Of a DNA stretch of 64,000 nucleotides, positions 23,960 through 32,685 are shown piece by piece. The position numbers and the translations under genes are program-made. The stretch spans positions 53,230 to 117,229 of the forward strand of contig JAFEAZ010000029.1 of NCBI GenBank assembly GCA_018266085.1, written 5' to 3'. Each line of letters starts with the position of its first letter. The stretch's first letter is position 1. A model generated the notes under the pieces. It was not told the DNA's origin and did not search any database. It worked only from the letters and a program-made list of their open reading frames with translations. This stretch comes from Candidatus Babelota bacterium (GTDB lineage Bacteria; Babelota; Babeliae; Babelales; Vermiphilaceae).

Positions 23960-24655
23960 ATGCTCCAGCTGTCTGATCTGCGTGAGCGTCTGCAAGCCTG
24001 TGTTCGACAGGCGGGAGCACTTGCGCTGTCCTATTACGAAAAACCCGTACAGGTTATCAGCAAGACTCATGGCTTTGCCACGGAGGCGGATCATGCTGTG
24101 GAGCAGTTTTTGATCCATGAACTCCAGGTACTGGTGCCAGAAGCGGCCACCTACGCCGAAGAGTCAGGCCAAACGGGGGATTCTATGCATGGGTACTGTT
24201 GGGTGATCGACCCGATCGATGGCACTACCAATTTTGCTCGCGGCATACCCTATTTTTGTATTTCGGTAGCATTGACGCTTGATGGCCATCCTGTTGTGGG
24301 CGTTATCTATCAGCCGGTTCTTAAAGAGCTCTTTTATGCTGAATCTGGCTATGGGGCATGGCTTAATGGCATGAGGATCGCCAAGCGGTCGCCCCGGCTA
24401 GGCAGGAAAGTGGTAGTAGTATGGCCAGGCAAATCCGTGCAGCATGAGGCTACTCTGCGCTATTTTGGTGCTGCGGCACTCGATTGTGCTTACCTGGCAG
24501 CCGGCAAGCTTGATGAGCTTGAGTTTGGCCGTGTTGCATGGTGGGATATTGCTGCAGGCATACTGTTGCTGGAAGAGGCTGGCGTGGCGGTGTCGGTTAC
24601 CCAGCGAACGTATAAAGGCCAAACGGTTTATAGGGTTGTAGCAGGTGGATCATGA
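23960..24655 (+). CDS. suhB: Inositol monophosphatase family protein (SuhB-like)
   Basis: 231 aa from ATG 23960 (AAAGGG upstream). It has the IMPase metal motifs: EESG (YAEESGQTG), WVIDPIDGTTNFARG and the C-terminal WWDIAAGILLLEEAGV. Substrates in bacteria include inositol-1-phosphate and related sugar phosphates; SuhB also joins rRNA antitermination. It is shorter than the usual ~265 residues, ending shortly after the last motif, so the C-terminal strand region is reduced. Confidence 0.82.
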   Translation: MLQLSDLRERLQACVRQAGALALSYYEKPVQVISKTHGFATEADHAVEQFLIHELQVLVPEAATYAEESGQTGDSMHGYCWVIDPIDGTTNFARGIPYFCISVALTLDGHPVVGVIYQPVLKELFYAESGYGAWLNGMRIAKRSPRLGRKVVVVWPGKSVQHEATLRYFGAAALDCAYLAAGKLDELEFGRVAWWDIAAGILLLEEAGVAVSVTQRTYKGQTVYRVVAGGS

Positions 24656-24745
24656 TTTCACCCGTTTGCAAATGCTGATGGGGAGCGATGATTGCTCGAT
24701 TCAGAGGCCTTGCTGCATGGTTGAGGTATGAAATCGCGGTAAAAG

Positions 24746-24773
24746 TTGAAAAAAAAAGCTCTTGTAGTAAACT
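24746..24773 (+). promoter_or_regulatory. Candidate promoter of rpmB-rpsT
   Basis: TTGAAA at 24746-24751 and TAAACT at 24768-24773 with a 16-bp spacer, about 130 bp upstream of rpmB. The match to a sigma-70 promoter is fair only; a 250-bp gap before rpmB makes a promoter here likely. Confidence 0.35.
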
Positions 24774-24904
24774 AATCAACATCTATAAAGACATCGTGCG
24801 TATGAGAAAACAGAGCAGGCTCTAGGGGGCCTGTAAGCGCGATGCATTTAAACACAACGTTCCATGCGCATGATGCATGTATAAATTTCAGAGGATATTC
24901 AGCA

Positions 24905-25108
24905 ATGGCTAAAGTATGTTTTGTCTGTAACAAAAGACCACAAGTGGCCAACTTGGTAAGTCACGCAAACAATAGAACAAAACGCTGGGTGTATCCGAAC
25001 GTTCAAAAGATCCGTTTTACCTTAAACAGTAAGGCTGATAACAAGGTTATCCATAGCAATGTTTGTACTAAATGTGTCAAAGCACAAAAAGTACGTAAAG
25101 TAGTTTAA
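24905..25108 (+). CDS. rpmB: Ribosomal protein bL28
   Basis: 67 aa, beginning MAKVCFVCNKRPQVANLVSH, with a typical L28 N-terminal CxxC and a second pair CTKCVKAQK, so this is the zinc-binding form. The ATG at 24905 has AGAGGAT upstream; an in-frame ATG at 24842 would add 21 unrelated residues. It is followed 24 bp later by rpsT. Confidence 0.93.
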   Translation: MAKVCFVCNKRPQVANLVSHANNRTKRWVYPNVQKIRFTLNSKADNKVIHSNVCTKCVKAQKVRKVV

Positions 25109-25132
25109 AGTTTTATATAAGGCTCTACCATA

Positions 25133-25399
25133 ATGGCAAATATTAAGTCTTCAAAAAAGCGCGCTCGCCAAGGCATCGTTAAAAGAGAGCGCAACCTTGC
25201 GCGCAAATCAGCACTTAAAACTGCGGTTAAAAAAGTGTTGACAGCAATTGCAGCTGGCGATGTTGCGGCAGCACAGGCAAGTTTCAAAGAAGCTCAAGCA
25301 AAAATCGCTCGCGCACGCGGCAAAGGCTTGTTGCATGCAAATACTGCTGCCCGCAAAGTAAGCAGACTTGCACAAAGAATCGCAGCTACTGCAAAGTAA
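25133..25399 (+). CDS. rpsT: Ribosomal protein bS20
   Basis: 88 aa, the full S20 length: ANIKSSKKRARQGIVKRERN at the start, Lys/Ala/Arg-rich three-helix bundle, and the conserved KGLLHANTAARKVSRLAQRI near the end. It binds 16S rRNA early in 30S assembly. It is co-transcribed with rpmB and ends at a strong terminator. Confidence 0.95.
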   Translation: MANIKSSKKRARQGIVKRERNLARKSALKTAVKKVLTAIAAGDVAAAQASFKEAQAKIARARGKGLLHANTAARKVSRLAQRIAATAK

Positions 25400-25432
25400 G
25401 CTGAGAGTTCTAGCTCGCTAAAAGTTTTTAAA

Positions 25433-25473
25433 AGAGAAAGCGCTTCGATGATCGAAGCGCTTTCTCTTTTTTG
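25433..25473 (+). terminator. Strong terminator after rpsT
   Basis: A 17-bp perfect stem (AGAGAAAGCGCTTCGAT and its complement) followed by a T-tract, 34 bp after the rpsT stop. Confidence 0.92.
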
Positions 25474-25557
25474 TTAGCACAAGATAATCTGCTCTCTTTA
25501 TCAGGCTGGATTTATCGTTTCGTGCGGCAGGCAACGATAACCGCTGTGTAAAAAAAG

Positions 25558-25617
25558 GTAATAAAATAAGATTTGAAGAATGCGCGCTGTGGCAACAAAA
25601 AGCCCGGGAGTTACCTC
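25558..25617. repeat. Terminator-like direct repeat, copy A
   Basis: About 58 bp that align with 26349-26404 with several substitutions (shared ATAAG..TTGAA, GCTGTG, CAACAAAAA, AGCCCG, GAGTTACC). It lies just past the end of the minus-strand gene at 25692, as copy B lies past the end of a decayed minus-strand gene. Confidence 0.6.
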
Positions 25618-25691
25618 GTGGATTCAGTCGCCCGGCGTTTATCTTTAGGCTTGCTTCGCTTTTTGAGCGAAAGCCTCATGGAGAAGGCGCT

Positions 25692-26276
25692 TTATCGAGA
25701 CCGGGGATTTGCAGCATTGAGGATAACTTTTCTATCTTCTTTTTTGGCCAATGCGTATATGTCTTCTTTAGAATAAAGCTTTAGCCCAACGTTACAAGAA
25801 CATTTACCTTGCGCTGCGGTAGGACATGTATGGCAATGACATGTGCCATTTTTTTTGTTAAGACAATCATGTCTTTGGAAATGATGTTTTAATGTTCGCA
25901 AATAACATTTGTTAGTATCATCAACAGGTATTTGTTCTGCGGATGTAGTTGCGACTACATTTGTTGGCGTCTTTATGCCTTGAGCCTTGTATTTCCTGTA
26001 GGTCCATAAGGCACCTGCAAAACTTATACCCGTGATAGCAGCACAAGGAGCCCATTTCTTTGCGGTGTCCTTTTGGTTTTGAGACAAGGTTGGAACGGTG
26101 CATGCAGAACGGAATGATGAAAAACTGAGCGCAGCAGGCCATGCAGACATTGTCCATGAAGAGAAGTTAAAAGAAGAAAAGAGCCACCCAGCTTTTTCCC
26201 CTGAGTGAGAACAGACCGATTGCTCGCCTATTAAAAGAGCAGCGGCAAGGAATAAATTTCTTTTTGTTTGATTCAT
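25692..26276 (-). CDS. Secreted Cys-rich protein of unknown function
   Basis: 194 aa. N-terminal signal peptide (NLFLAAALLIGEQSVCS), an aromatic/Ser stretch, a second hydrophobic segment (CAAITGISFAGALW) and a C-terminal Cys/His cluster: CLNKKNGTCHCHTCPT then GKCSCNVG, which could bind zinc. The end (KLYSKEDIYALAKKEDRKVI) is helical. AAGG precedes the ATG. Function unknown; the decayed frame at 26536 may be a paralogue. Confidence 0.6.
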   Translation of the reverse strand: MNQTKRNLFLAAALLIGEQSVCSHSGEKAGWLFSSFNFSSWTMSAWPAALSFSSFRSACTVPTLSQNQKDTAKKWAPCAAITGISFAGALWTYRKYKAQGIKTPTNVVATTSAEQIPVDDTNKCYLRTLKHHFQRHDCLNKKNGTCHCHTCPTAAQGKCSCNVGLKLYSKEDIYALAKKEDRKVILNAANPRSR

Positions 26277-26348
26277 GCAAAAAGCCTTTTTTTAGGGTGT
26301 ATAATAGAGTTTCTCTATTTATAATAGTAAGCTACTAGGCAAAAAAAG

Positions 26349-26410
26349 CAATTAAATAAGGCTTGAAAGCGTGCTGTGACAACAAAAAAGCCCGAGAGTT
26401 ACCCCGGGCT
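26349..26410 (-). terminator. Direct repeat copy B with a minus-strand terminator
   Basis: AGCCCG (26389-26394) and CGGGCT (26405-26410) pair; on the minus strand the hairpin is followed by six T residues (26383-26388). The segment is the second copy of the repeat at 25558-25617. Confidence 0.6.
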
Positions 26411-26535
26411 CAGTATCATGCGTGTGTTCAAAAATTAGGATTAAGATTGATGGCCTGGGCAAGAGTCAACAAATGCAGAACATGTAGGATGTGTGCAGTA
26501 GCCCTTAGTTGCTCGAGGCATAGTAGGTGCAATGT

Positions 26536-26781
26536 TCAGGTTGTGGAGTACGCAAGAATGCGTTTTTTGAAGTTTTCTATATCGGGTGTAAGCGAGTCTC
26601 CTAATTTCTTGATTTCTTCTGCTTTTTCATAGAGTTTTTTTCGGGTATCATAACTGTTAGTGTAGAGCAGGTATAACGTAAGTCGCTTCTCTCACACAGA
26701 GGCATATTTTTTCCGTGTCAGAAGATGGAGTGGCAGGGAGGCTGTTTGTTTGCGTGTGGTTTGGCTGGTAAGCATATACAT
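26536..26781 (-). pseudogene. Decayed minus-strand gene fragment
   Basis: An 82-codon frame from ATG 26781 to TGA 26536 interrupted by one in-frame TGA after YASV. The second half reads as real protein: LYLLYTNSYDTRKKLYEKAE then EIKKLGDSLTPDIENFKKRI. It ends ~130 bp before terminator copy B, and its KLYEKAEEIKKL echoes KLYSKEDIYALAKK of the intact gene at 25692, suggesting a broken paralogue. Weak evidence. Confidence 0.35.
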
Positions 26782-26899
26782 TAGCCCGAATCTGTATGCT
26801 CATACCCGACTTGCCAAAAAAATGAGAGAGCGTAAGCTAAATGCACAATCGGTATCTGAAAGCAATCAATAGGTTTTTCAACGAGTTAAATAAAATCTT

Positions 26900-28213
26900 A
26901 TGCAAACACCAGTAACGCTTGATGCGCTTGTTTCTCTTTGTAAGCGTCGTGGCTTTGTCTATCAATCGGCTGAAATTTATGGCGGCCTTAACGGTGTTTA
27001 TGACTTTGGTCCATTGGGTGCGCTGCTTAAGCAGAACATCAAAAGTGCCTGGATGTCAGCCTTGAACAGTTCAGGGCGTGATATCGTCTATTTAGATGGC
27101 GCTATTTTGGGTGCGCAACCGGTATGGCAGGCATCTGGCCACGTAACCAATTTTAATGACCCGATGATCGATTGCTTGACCTGTAAAAAACGGTATCGTG
27201 CCGATGACGACAATATCGACACCAGCAAGCCATGTCCTCACTGTGGCAACACCACATGGACTGCTGTGCGTCAATTTAACATGATGTTTAAAACCGAAGT
27301 TGGTGCAGCCTCTGATCAGAGTTCAATTGCGTATTTGCGTCCAGAAACAGCACAAGCTATCTTTGTGAATTTTAAGAATGTGATCTCTACCACACGGGTA
27401 AAAATACCCTTTGGTATCGCACAGATTGGCAAAGCGTTCAGAAATGAGATTACCCCAAAGCAGTTCTTATTTCGTATGCGCGAATTCGAGCAGATGGAGA
27501 TCGAGTGGTTTTGTAAGGATGAGTATTCATTGGCCGATTTTGAAGTATGGTGCCAAGAACGGCTTGCCTTTTATGCTTCAATTGGCATAACGGCTGACAA
27601 AATACGCTTGCGCCCGCATGTCAAGGATGAATTAGCGCACTATGCGCAGCGATGCACTGATGTTGAGTATCAGTTTCCATTCGGATGGAAAGAGCTTGAA
27701 GGTATAGCACATCGTGGCAGCTTCGATTTGACTCAGCATAGCACCCATTCAGGCAAAGATCTTTCTGTTTTTGAACAAGAGAGCAGCAGCTCATATGTGC
27801 CGACCGTGGTTGAATGTTCAGTTGGCGTTGATCGGCTCTTTTTAACTCTGCTATTTGATGCGTATCATGAAGATATCGTTGAAGGTGAAAAGCGGATTGT
27901 ATTACGCTTGCACCCACGTATAGCACCCGTTAAAGCAGCCTTCTTGCCATTGGTGAAAAAATTAAGTGAACCGATGGAAAAGCTGTATCGTCAGGCTCGT
28001 CAAGCAGGCTTGTCTGTGCAGTATGATGAATCAGGATCTATTGGCAAACGGTACCGTCGTCAAGATGAGATCGGTACACCGCTGTGTATAACGTATGATT
28101 TTGATAGTGAAAATGATCAATCTGTTACGATCCGTGATCGCGATACGACTGAGCAAAAGCGCATGCCAATTGATCAGGTTCTGCCCTATGTAACCGCAAT
28201 GATGCAGCGTTAG
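26900..28213 (+). CDS. glyS: Glycyl-tRNA synthetase, single-chain dimeric type
   Basis: 437 aa. The class II core shows GGLNGVYDFGPLGALLKQN, RPETAQAIFVNFK, the motif 2 FRNEITPKQFLFRMREFEQME, and motif 3 VVECSVGVDRLF; the C-terminal anticodon-binding domain follows (RIAPVKAAFLPL). An insertion has a Cys4 zinc site (CLTCKKRY ... CPHCGN). This is the archaeal/eukaryotic-like alpha2 GlyRS rather than the bacterial GlyQ/GlyS tetramer. The Shine-Dalgarno is weak. Confidence 0.95.
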   Translation: MQTPVTLDALVSLCKRRGFVYQSAEIYGGLNGVYDFGPLGALLKQNIKSAWMSALNSSGRDIVYLDGAILGAQPVWQASGHVTNFNDPMIDCLTCKKRYRADDDNIDTSKPCPHCGNTTWTAVRQFNMMFKTEVGAASDQSSIAYLRPETAQAIFVNFKNVISTTRVKIPFGIAQIGKAFRNEITPKQFLFRMREFEQMEIEWFCKDEYSLADFEVWCQERLAFYASIGITADKIRLRPHVKDELAHYAQRCTDVEYQFPFGWKELEGIAHRGSFDLTQHSTHSGKDLSVFEQESSSSYVPTVVECSVGVDRLFLTLLFDAYHEDIVEGEKRIVLRLHPRIAPVKAAFLPLVKKLSEPMEKLYRQARQAGLSVQYDESGSIGKRYRRQDEIGTPLCITYDFDSENDQSVTIRDRDTTEQKRMPIDQVLPYVTAMMQR

Positions 28214-28280
28214 ATGGTATATGACAGGTACTCCATTAGGTATTGTTGACCAGTGACGTGCTCTATCGGTAAACTACGAT

Positions 28281-28321
28281 CTACGCTATTGAGCGTAGGG
28301 ACTCCTATGTGTGTGCATAGG
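28281..28321 (+). promoter_or_regulatory. Two adjacent hairpins in the leader of the K+ transporter gene
   Basis: CTACGCT-ATTG-AGCGTAG (28281-28298) and CCTATG-6 nt-CATAGG (28304-28321) lie just upstream of the start at 28357. Neither is followed by a T-tract. They may mark a leader structure or the glyS 3' end; I could not match them to a known riboswitch. Confidence 0.35.
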
Positions 28322-28356
28322 GCGTTTGGTAGGATCAAACATGAAAGCATAAATGC

Positions 28357-29709
28357 ATGAGTTCGGTAAAAATTGCTCATTTTTCTCCTGGGCACATCCT
28401 GTTTATTATGGCAATTACCACCATTGTATCAGGAGCGATGCTGCTCAGTCTGCCCATCTGTCGTACCGTTGAGATACCGTTCTTAGATCTACTGTTTACG
28501 GCTACCTCCGTCACCTGTGTGGCTGGTCTTTTTACCATACCGCTTGAGAGTTTTACAACGACTGGCCATGTTGTCATCTTAATCTTAAGTCAGATTGGTG
28601 GTATCGGATTGGTAACACTGACGATTTTTTTATTATCCTTATTTATGAATTTTGGGTTTGCGAGTCAGTTGATAGCTAGTCAATTAATGCATTTTGAAGG
28701 ATGGAAGAATATCAGGGCATTTATAGCCTTTATTCTCGGTCTTACCTTGTGCGTTGAACTGATTGGCGCATGCTGTTTTTTTCTCGTTTTTATGCAGGAA
28801 CTACCAACCGATAAAGCGCTGTTTCTTTCTCTTTTTAGTGCTGTTGCCTCCTTTTGTAACACGGGCATTATGTTACCGATGGTAACCGTCAGCACCTATA
28901 GTACGAGTACGGTCATGGCTTTGACAGCAACGGCCTTGATGCTTTTTGGCAGTCTTGGTTTTGTTACCTGGAATGAGATTGTGAGCTATTGCTGGTCTTT
29001 CAAGCAGCATAAGCGTTACCAGTTTTCATTACAGAGCAAGATTATTTTATATGGCACGGTATTTATCACGCTGGGTACATTGATCAGCTTTGTGATATTG
29101 GAATGGCATCATGCGTTAGCGCAGGAGCCTAATGGTCTATTGAAATATAGCACGACTCTTTTTCAGGCCGTTTCGTTCAGAAGTGCTGGCTTTATGACAC
29201 CCTTATTTTATCTATTTCGATTGCCGACATTCTTATTGGTGCTGTTCGTTGCTTTTATTGGCGGATCACCGGGGTCAACAAGCGGCGGGGTGAAGCTTAC
29301 GACCATTGCTATTTTAATTGCAACGATTCGATCAGCGGTTAAAGGGAGATTTTCGGTTGAGATCAGAGGGCGCAGTATCCCTGTTGATCAAGTCTACCGA
29401 GCACTTGCCATCATTTCATTATCGGTGGTATGGATCTGCATGACTACCTTCTTATTGACGATCACCGAACCACTCTTGCCCTTTAAAGCGCTTTTTTTTG
29501 AAGCCTGCTCTGCCTTTTGCACCCTTGGCATGTCGCTTGGTGCAACAGCCTTGCTGTCCACTGCAGGCAAAATTATTATTATGTTCAGCATGCTGATTGG
29601 TCGCATCGGCTCATTAACGCTGATGTTGGCTCTTAAATCGGTGGCTACTCGTCGTAAACAAGAGGGCGTTGATTTTTCTTATCCAGAAGAACGCGTTATT
29701 TTAAGTTAA
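28357..29709 (+). CDS. ktrB: Potassium uptake membrane subunit, TrkH/KtrB family
   Basis: 450 aa, about ten hydrophobic segments arranged as four membrane-pore-membrane units. Pore signatures are visible: TSVTCVAGLF, CNTGIMLP, FRSAGF, and FIGGSPGSTSGGVKLTT, a strong TrkH/KtrB hallmark. The length fits KtrB better than the longer TrkH. It imports K+ coupled to Na+ or H+. The regulatory NAD-binding partner follows after 21 bp. Confidence 0.9.
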   Translation: MSSVKIAHFSPGHILFIMAITTIVSGAMLLSLPICRTVEIPFLDLLFTATSVTCVAGLFTIPLESFTTTGHVVILILSQIGGIGLVTLTIFLLSLFMNFGFASQLIASQLMHFEGWKNIRAFIAFILGLTLCVELIGACCFFLVFMQELPTDKALFLSLFSAVASFCNTGIMLPMVTVSTYSTSTVMALTATALMLFGSLGFVTWNEIVSYCWSFKQHKRYQFSLQSKIILYGTVFITLGTLISFVILEWHHALAQEPNGLLKYSTTLFQAVSFRSAGFMTPLFYLFRLPTFLLVLFVAFIGGSPGSTSGGVKLTTIAILIATIRSAVKGRFSVEIRGRSIPVDQVYRALAIISLSVVWICMTTFLLTITEPLLPFKALFFEACSAFCTLGMSLGATALLSTAGKIIIMFSMLIGRIGSLTLMLALKSVATRRKQEGVDFSYPEERVILS

Positions 29710-29730
29710 CTTTACTCAGAAAGAAGCAGT

Positions 29731-30375
29731 ATGAAAATTTGTGTCATAGGGCTTGGTAGATTTGGTTCTCAAGTAGCTACTGCGCTGACTGAAAATGGCA
29801 TGGAAGTGTTGGCGATAGATAGTAATGAATCGATTGTTGATGCGATAAAAGATACCGTTACGCAAGCGATCTGTATGCGCGTGCGTGATGAAGCCTCCTT
29901 AAAAAACATCGGCATTGAAGAAATGGACGCCGTGGTCGTTGCCATGGGTGATGACTTTGCCGAATCCGTTTTGATCACAGCGCTGCTGAAAAAACGTCTT
30001 AAAACGCCTCATGTTGTCGCTCGTGCTATTGATCAGATTCATAAAGAGATTCTGCAGCTCACCGGTGCCGACGAGGTTATTTTACCCGAGCAAGAGATCG
30101 GGTTGCGTTTGGCGAGCAGCCTCAGTTTACCCTTCACCGAGCTTTCATCATTAACGAAAAGTTTCTCCATAAGCCAAATCGAAACACCTACCGCATTTGT
30201 AGGCAAAACGGTTGCAGCGCTCGATTTTTTTACTAACTACCAATCGACCTGTATCGGCGTAAAGAAAGATGATGATATTGAGCCGATCGATCGTACATAT
30301 GTCATACAGGAAGAAGATAAGCTTATCTTTGCGGGTAATAATAAAGGACTTGCTAAGCTTGCGCGCCTTTCGTAG
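29731..30375 (+). CDS. ktrA: Potassium uptake regulatory subunit, TrkA/KtrA family
   Basis: 214 aa. An RCK_N Rossmann domain starts MKICVIGLGRFGSQVATALTE with Gly-x-Gly-x-x-Gly and the acidic IDSNE for NAD/ATP; an RCK_C domain spans roughly 135-214. It gates the KtrB pore according to nucleotide state. RBS AAGAAG; same operon as ktrB. Confidence 0.92.
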   Translation: MKICVIGLGRFGSQVATALTENGMEVLAIDSNESIVDAIKDTVTQAICMRVRDEASLKNIGIEEMDAVVVAMGDDFAESVLITALLKKRLKTPHVVARAIDQIHKEILQLTGADEVILPEQEIGLRLASSLSLPFTELSSLTKSFSISQIETPTAFVGKTVAALDFFTNYQSTCIGVKKDDDIEPIDRTYVIQEEDKLIFAGNNKGLAKLARLS

Positions 30376-30419
30376 AGAGCGTAGCTAATAGTATCTGTAC
30401 AAGCATTAAGGAGGCTGTG

Positions 30420-31505
30420 ATGAAGCATGTCCTCGCCATTGCTTACTGCTTTATTTTGTGCGGTCACCTGTATGGTCATGGATTTGGACCAGACACATTG
30501 GTGACGTTGCTGTCCCGCTATAAAACAGCTATGTGCGGTCAAATCGTCAAAAAACGGACAGAAGCTGCGCAAAGAATCGAGCAGATCTACAAGAGTCCTA
30601 TCAATAGACATACAAAAGTAAAATCATATAGCGAACAGTCGCATCTTGCTGCGTATCTACGAGTAAAGGCTGCTGGCACCAGTTGCGTAAACTGTTACAT
30701 CAGCATTGAACTTAACAATGATAGCAGTAACGTTATAGAATGCTCTCCTTTACAAACATTTTATCTTTTGGGTAGGCAAGAATGGGTTCCTGCCTATCTG
30801 TTAGAATCAGGAGATGCTCTATTTTCTGGCAATCCATCAGGTACGCGTGTCAGCAGAGTTTCGATCGTCGAAAAGCCATTGCGCGTGTATACGCTTGAAA
30901 CCAAGAAATTTCATACCTTCCTTGTGGGTAAAGATAAAGTACTCGCACATAATATGTTTTTAGCGCCAAGCGTGCTTTTGTCGCTTGGTTTTGCATTTGG
31001 GCAAGGAGCAGTAGCAGGCGGATCGGCAGGCAGCGCCTTAGGGCCTCTTGCTATGGGAGCAGGGTTAGCGCTTGGTGGAGTAATTGGTATAGTCACTGCA
31101 TGTGCCTCACCAAGCAGGAAAAAGGTCGAATATCATGTTGATTTTGATATCAACCAGTTAGCGTTAGCACGTAATGGTAATACTAAAAAACCAAAAAAAA
31201 ATACAACATCTACTGGTGGATCAGGTAATAGTGAAAAAAATCCCGATGAAGATCCAAACAAGAGAAATAAAAAGGAGCTAATTCATACAACTAATAGGCA
31301 AGACAAGGAAGACGCTGAAAAATTGGGATATAAACTTGATAAAAGCCCTCCATTTTACACTCATGGTGAACCGGCATTTAAGAAAGGAAGCCGCTGGATA
31401 TCTCCAGATAATACACAGCATAATGGCGGGAGATGGAAAATGTTTGACCGTAGTGGAGATCGTATAGGCACATTTGATAAAAATCTCAATTTTCTAAAAG
31501 ACTAA
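30420..31505 (+). CDS. Exported Hint-domain polymorphic toxin with Ntox21-type tip
   Basis: 361 aa from ATG 30420, with AAGGAGG five bases upstream (a GTG at 30417 is adjacent). Signal peptide MKHVLAIAYCFILCGHLYG. Residues ~95-178 form a degenerate Hint/pretoxin autoprotease: IECSPLQTFYLL, WVPAYLLESGDALF and a terminal FHTFLVGKDKVLAHN with the conserved His-Asn end, but the usual T-x-x-H is altered. A Gly/Ala-rich hydrophobic segment (~180-228) and Lys/Asn-rich linker follow. Residues ~295-361 (THGEPAFKKG, ISPDNTQHNGGRWKMFD, GTFDKNLN) match the Ntox21 type, predicted RNases found in CDI/polymorphic toxins. Immunity genes follow directly. Confidence 0.8.
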   Translation: MKHVLAIAYCFILCGHLYGHGFGPDTLVTLLSRYKTAMCGQIVKKRTEAAQRIEQIYKSPINRHTKVKSYSEQSHLAAYLRVKAAGTSCVNCYISIELNNDSSNVIECSPLQTFYLLGRQEWVPAYLLESGDALFSGNPSGTRVSRVSIVEKPLRVYTLETKKFHTFLVGKDKVLAHNMFLAPSVLLSLGFAFGQGAVAGGSAGSALGPLAMGAGLALGGVIGIVTACASPSRKKVEYHVDFDINQLALARNGNTKKPKKNTTSTGGSGNSEKNPDEDPNKRNKKELIHTTNRQDKEDAEKLGYKLDKSPPFYTHGEPAFKKGSRWISPDNTQHNGGRWKMFDRSGDRIGTFDKNLNFLKD

Positions 31506-31508
31506 GAT

Positions 31509-32129
31509 ATGAAAAAATTTTCCATAAAAATAATAGATCCACGAGAAAGAAAACATTACAGTATCTATTGTATAGGTGAGATACAAATTGGGGATTTTAA
31601 GGAATCATTCGATATTCCCTTAAGGTATTGGTCTAAAAAAGATTATGAAAAACAATGGCAAGATGGTATTGAGCGTCTTAAAACACATGATCAGTCATGC
31701 CTTGTGACTGCGGTTATGCTCACGAAAACTACACCTTTAGCTATTTTATGGGTTTTATATAAAGACGGAGATATAGTGCATATTCAAAATAAAGCTCTTT
31801 TTAGATCAAGATTTATCACCATGCTAAAAAAGGAGTTTTTTACAAGCCAGACTTGCTATAATTTTATAACTCCGAGAAAAACTATATCAGAAAGTACTGG
31901 CATGAAAATTTCAGAATGGGATGTTTCACTTGAGGAAGTGGTAAAATACAAAGTTCCATCCAGTGGTTCTGAGTCTTCATGCGATACACATGGAGAATTA
32001 GCATTTAACAAAGACAACAATTGGATATGCGCGGATAATAGTCACAATGGTGGAAGATGGAAAATGTTTAACTCAAAAGGTCAACGTAAAGGTACATATG
32101 ATAAAGATCTCAATTATATCAAAGAGTAA
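31509..32129 (+). CDS. Immunity protein fused to an Ntox21-type toxin fragment
   Basis: 206 aa. Residues 1-150 match the immunity type paired with Ntox21 toxins: GEIQIGDFKESFDIPLRYW, KKDYEKQWQDGIERLK, SCLV, WVLYKDGDIVHIQN, KISEWDVSLEEV. The same frame continues without a stop into residues 160-206 (THGELAFNKD, HNGGRWKMFNSKG, GTYDKDLN), a near copy of the toxin tip of the preceding gene. The next gene is the same immunity protein without the toxin tail. The fused toxin piece lacks the ~25 N-terminal residues of the upstream tip, so it may be inactive. It starts 3 bp after the toxin stop. Confidence 0.8.
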   Translation: MKKFSIKIIDPRERKHYSIYCIGEIQIGDFKESFDIPLRYWSKKDYEKQWQDGIERLKTHDQSCLVTAVMLTKTTPLAILWVLYKDGDIVHIQNKALFRSRFITMLKKEFFTSQTCYNFITPRKTISESTGMKISEWDVSLEEVVKYKVPSSGSESSCDTHGELAFNKDNNWICADNSHNGGRWKMFNSKGQRKGTYDKDLNYIKE

Positions 32130-32160
32130 TTTCACTTTAAAGTCATGGTAATAATGACCT

Positions 32161-32637
32161 ATGAATACTTTCGCAATACGAATATTGCCTAATAGTTTTA
32201 GAAAATGTTGGTGTGAGCCTGATTGTATGAATGATGTTTGCATCGGAAAGATTACCATAGGTGATTTTCAAGAAACATTTAGAATGCAACTAGAATATTG
32301 GACTGTGAAGGATTATGAAAAACAATGGCAAGAAGGCATTGAACGAATAAAGACACATGATCAATCATGCTTAGTATTTCAAATGCAAGATCCGAACAGA
32401 GCACCTTGGGCGAATAGCTGGATTTTATATAAAGATGGTGACATAGTTCATATTCAAAATACGTTACTTCATGGTAAACGATTTTCAAAAATGCTTAAAA
32501 AAGAATCGTTTACTATACAAAGCTGTTATAGCTTCATTACACCAAGACAGACTGTAGATGAAGAAGGTGGAATGAAAATTTCAGAGTGGGATATTCCTCT
32601 AGTAGATGTATTGCGATACAAGGTGCAAACGAGTTGA
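32161..32637 (+). CDS. Immunity protein of the Ntox21-associated type, second copy
   Basis: 158 aa, cytosolic. It aligns along its length with residues 1-150 of the previous gene (IGDFQETFRMQLEYW, KDYEKQWQEGIERIK, ILYKDGDIVHIQN, MKISEWDIPLVDV) and then stops. The DNA is also close in places, so it is a fairly recent tandem duplicate. It would be the immunity partner of a lost or displaced toxin tip whose remnant is fused to the preceding gene. Confidence 0.8.
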   Translation: MNTFAIRILPNSFRKCWCEPDCMNDVCIGKITIGDFQETFRMQLEYWTVKDYEKQWQEGIERIKTHDQSCLVFQMQDPNRAPWANSWILYKDGDIVHIQNTLLHGKRFSKMLKKESFTIQSCYSFITPRQTVDEEGGMKISEWDIPLVDVLRYKVQTS

Positions 32638-32685
32638 TTCATGAAAATTTCTGTCATAAAAATAATTGACACCGTTCTTAACAAA

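Larger units (their letters stand above)
26277..26899. other. Long gene-poor interval before glyS
   Basis: No intact gene is supported in these 623 bp. It contains repeat copy B with its terminator and a minus-strand decayed frame (26536-26781). The remainder upstream of glyS shows no recognisable leader; I see no T-box specifier structure. Confidence 0.5.

Noticed and set aside
26363..26632. Plus-strand open frame of 89 codons
   Set aside because: It overlaps the repeat/terminator and the decayed minus-strand frame and has odd Cys/Arg composition; no start signal.
28214..28356. c-di-AMP (ydaO) riboswitch before the K+ transporter
   Set aside because: Two hairpins exist, but I could not find the conserved ydaO core, and no T-tract follows.
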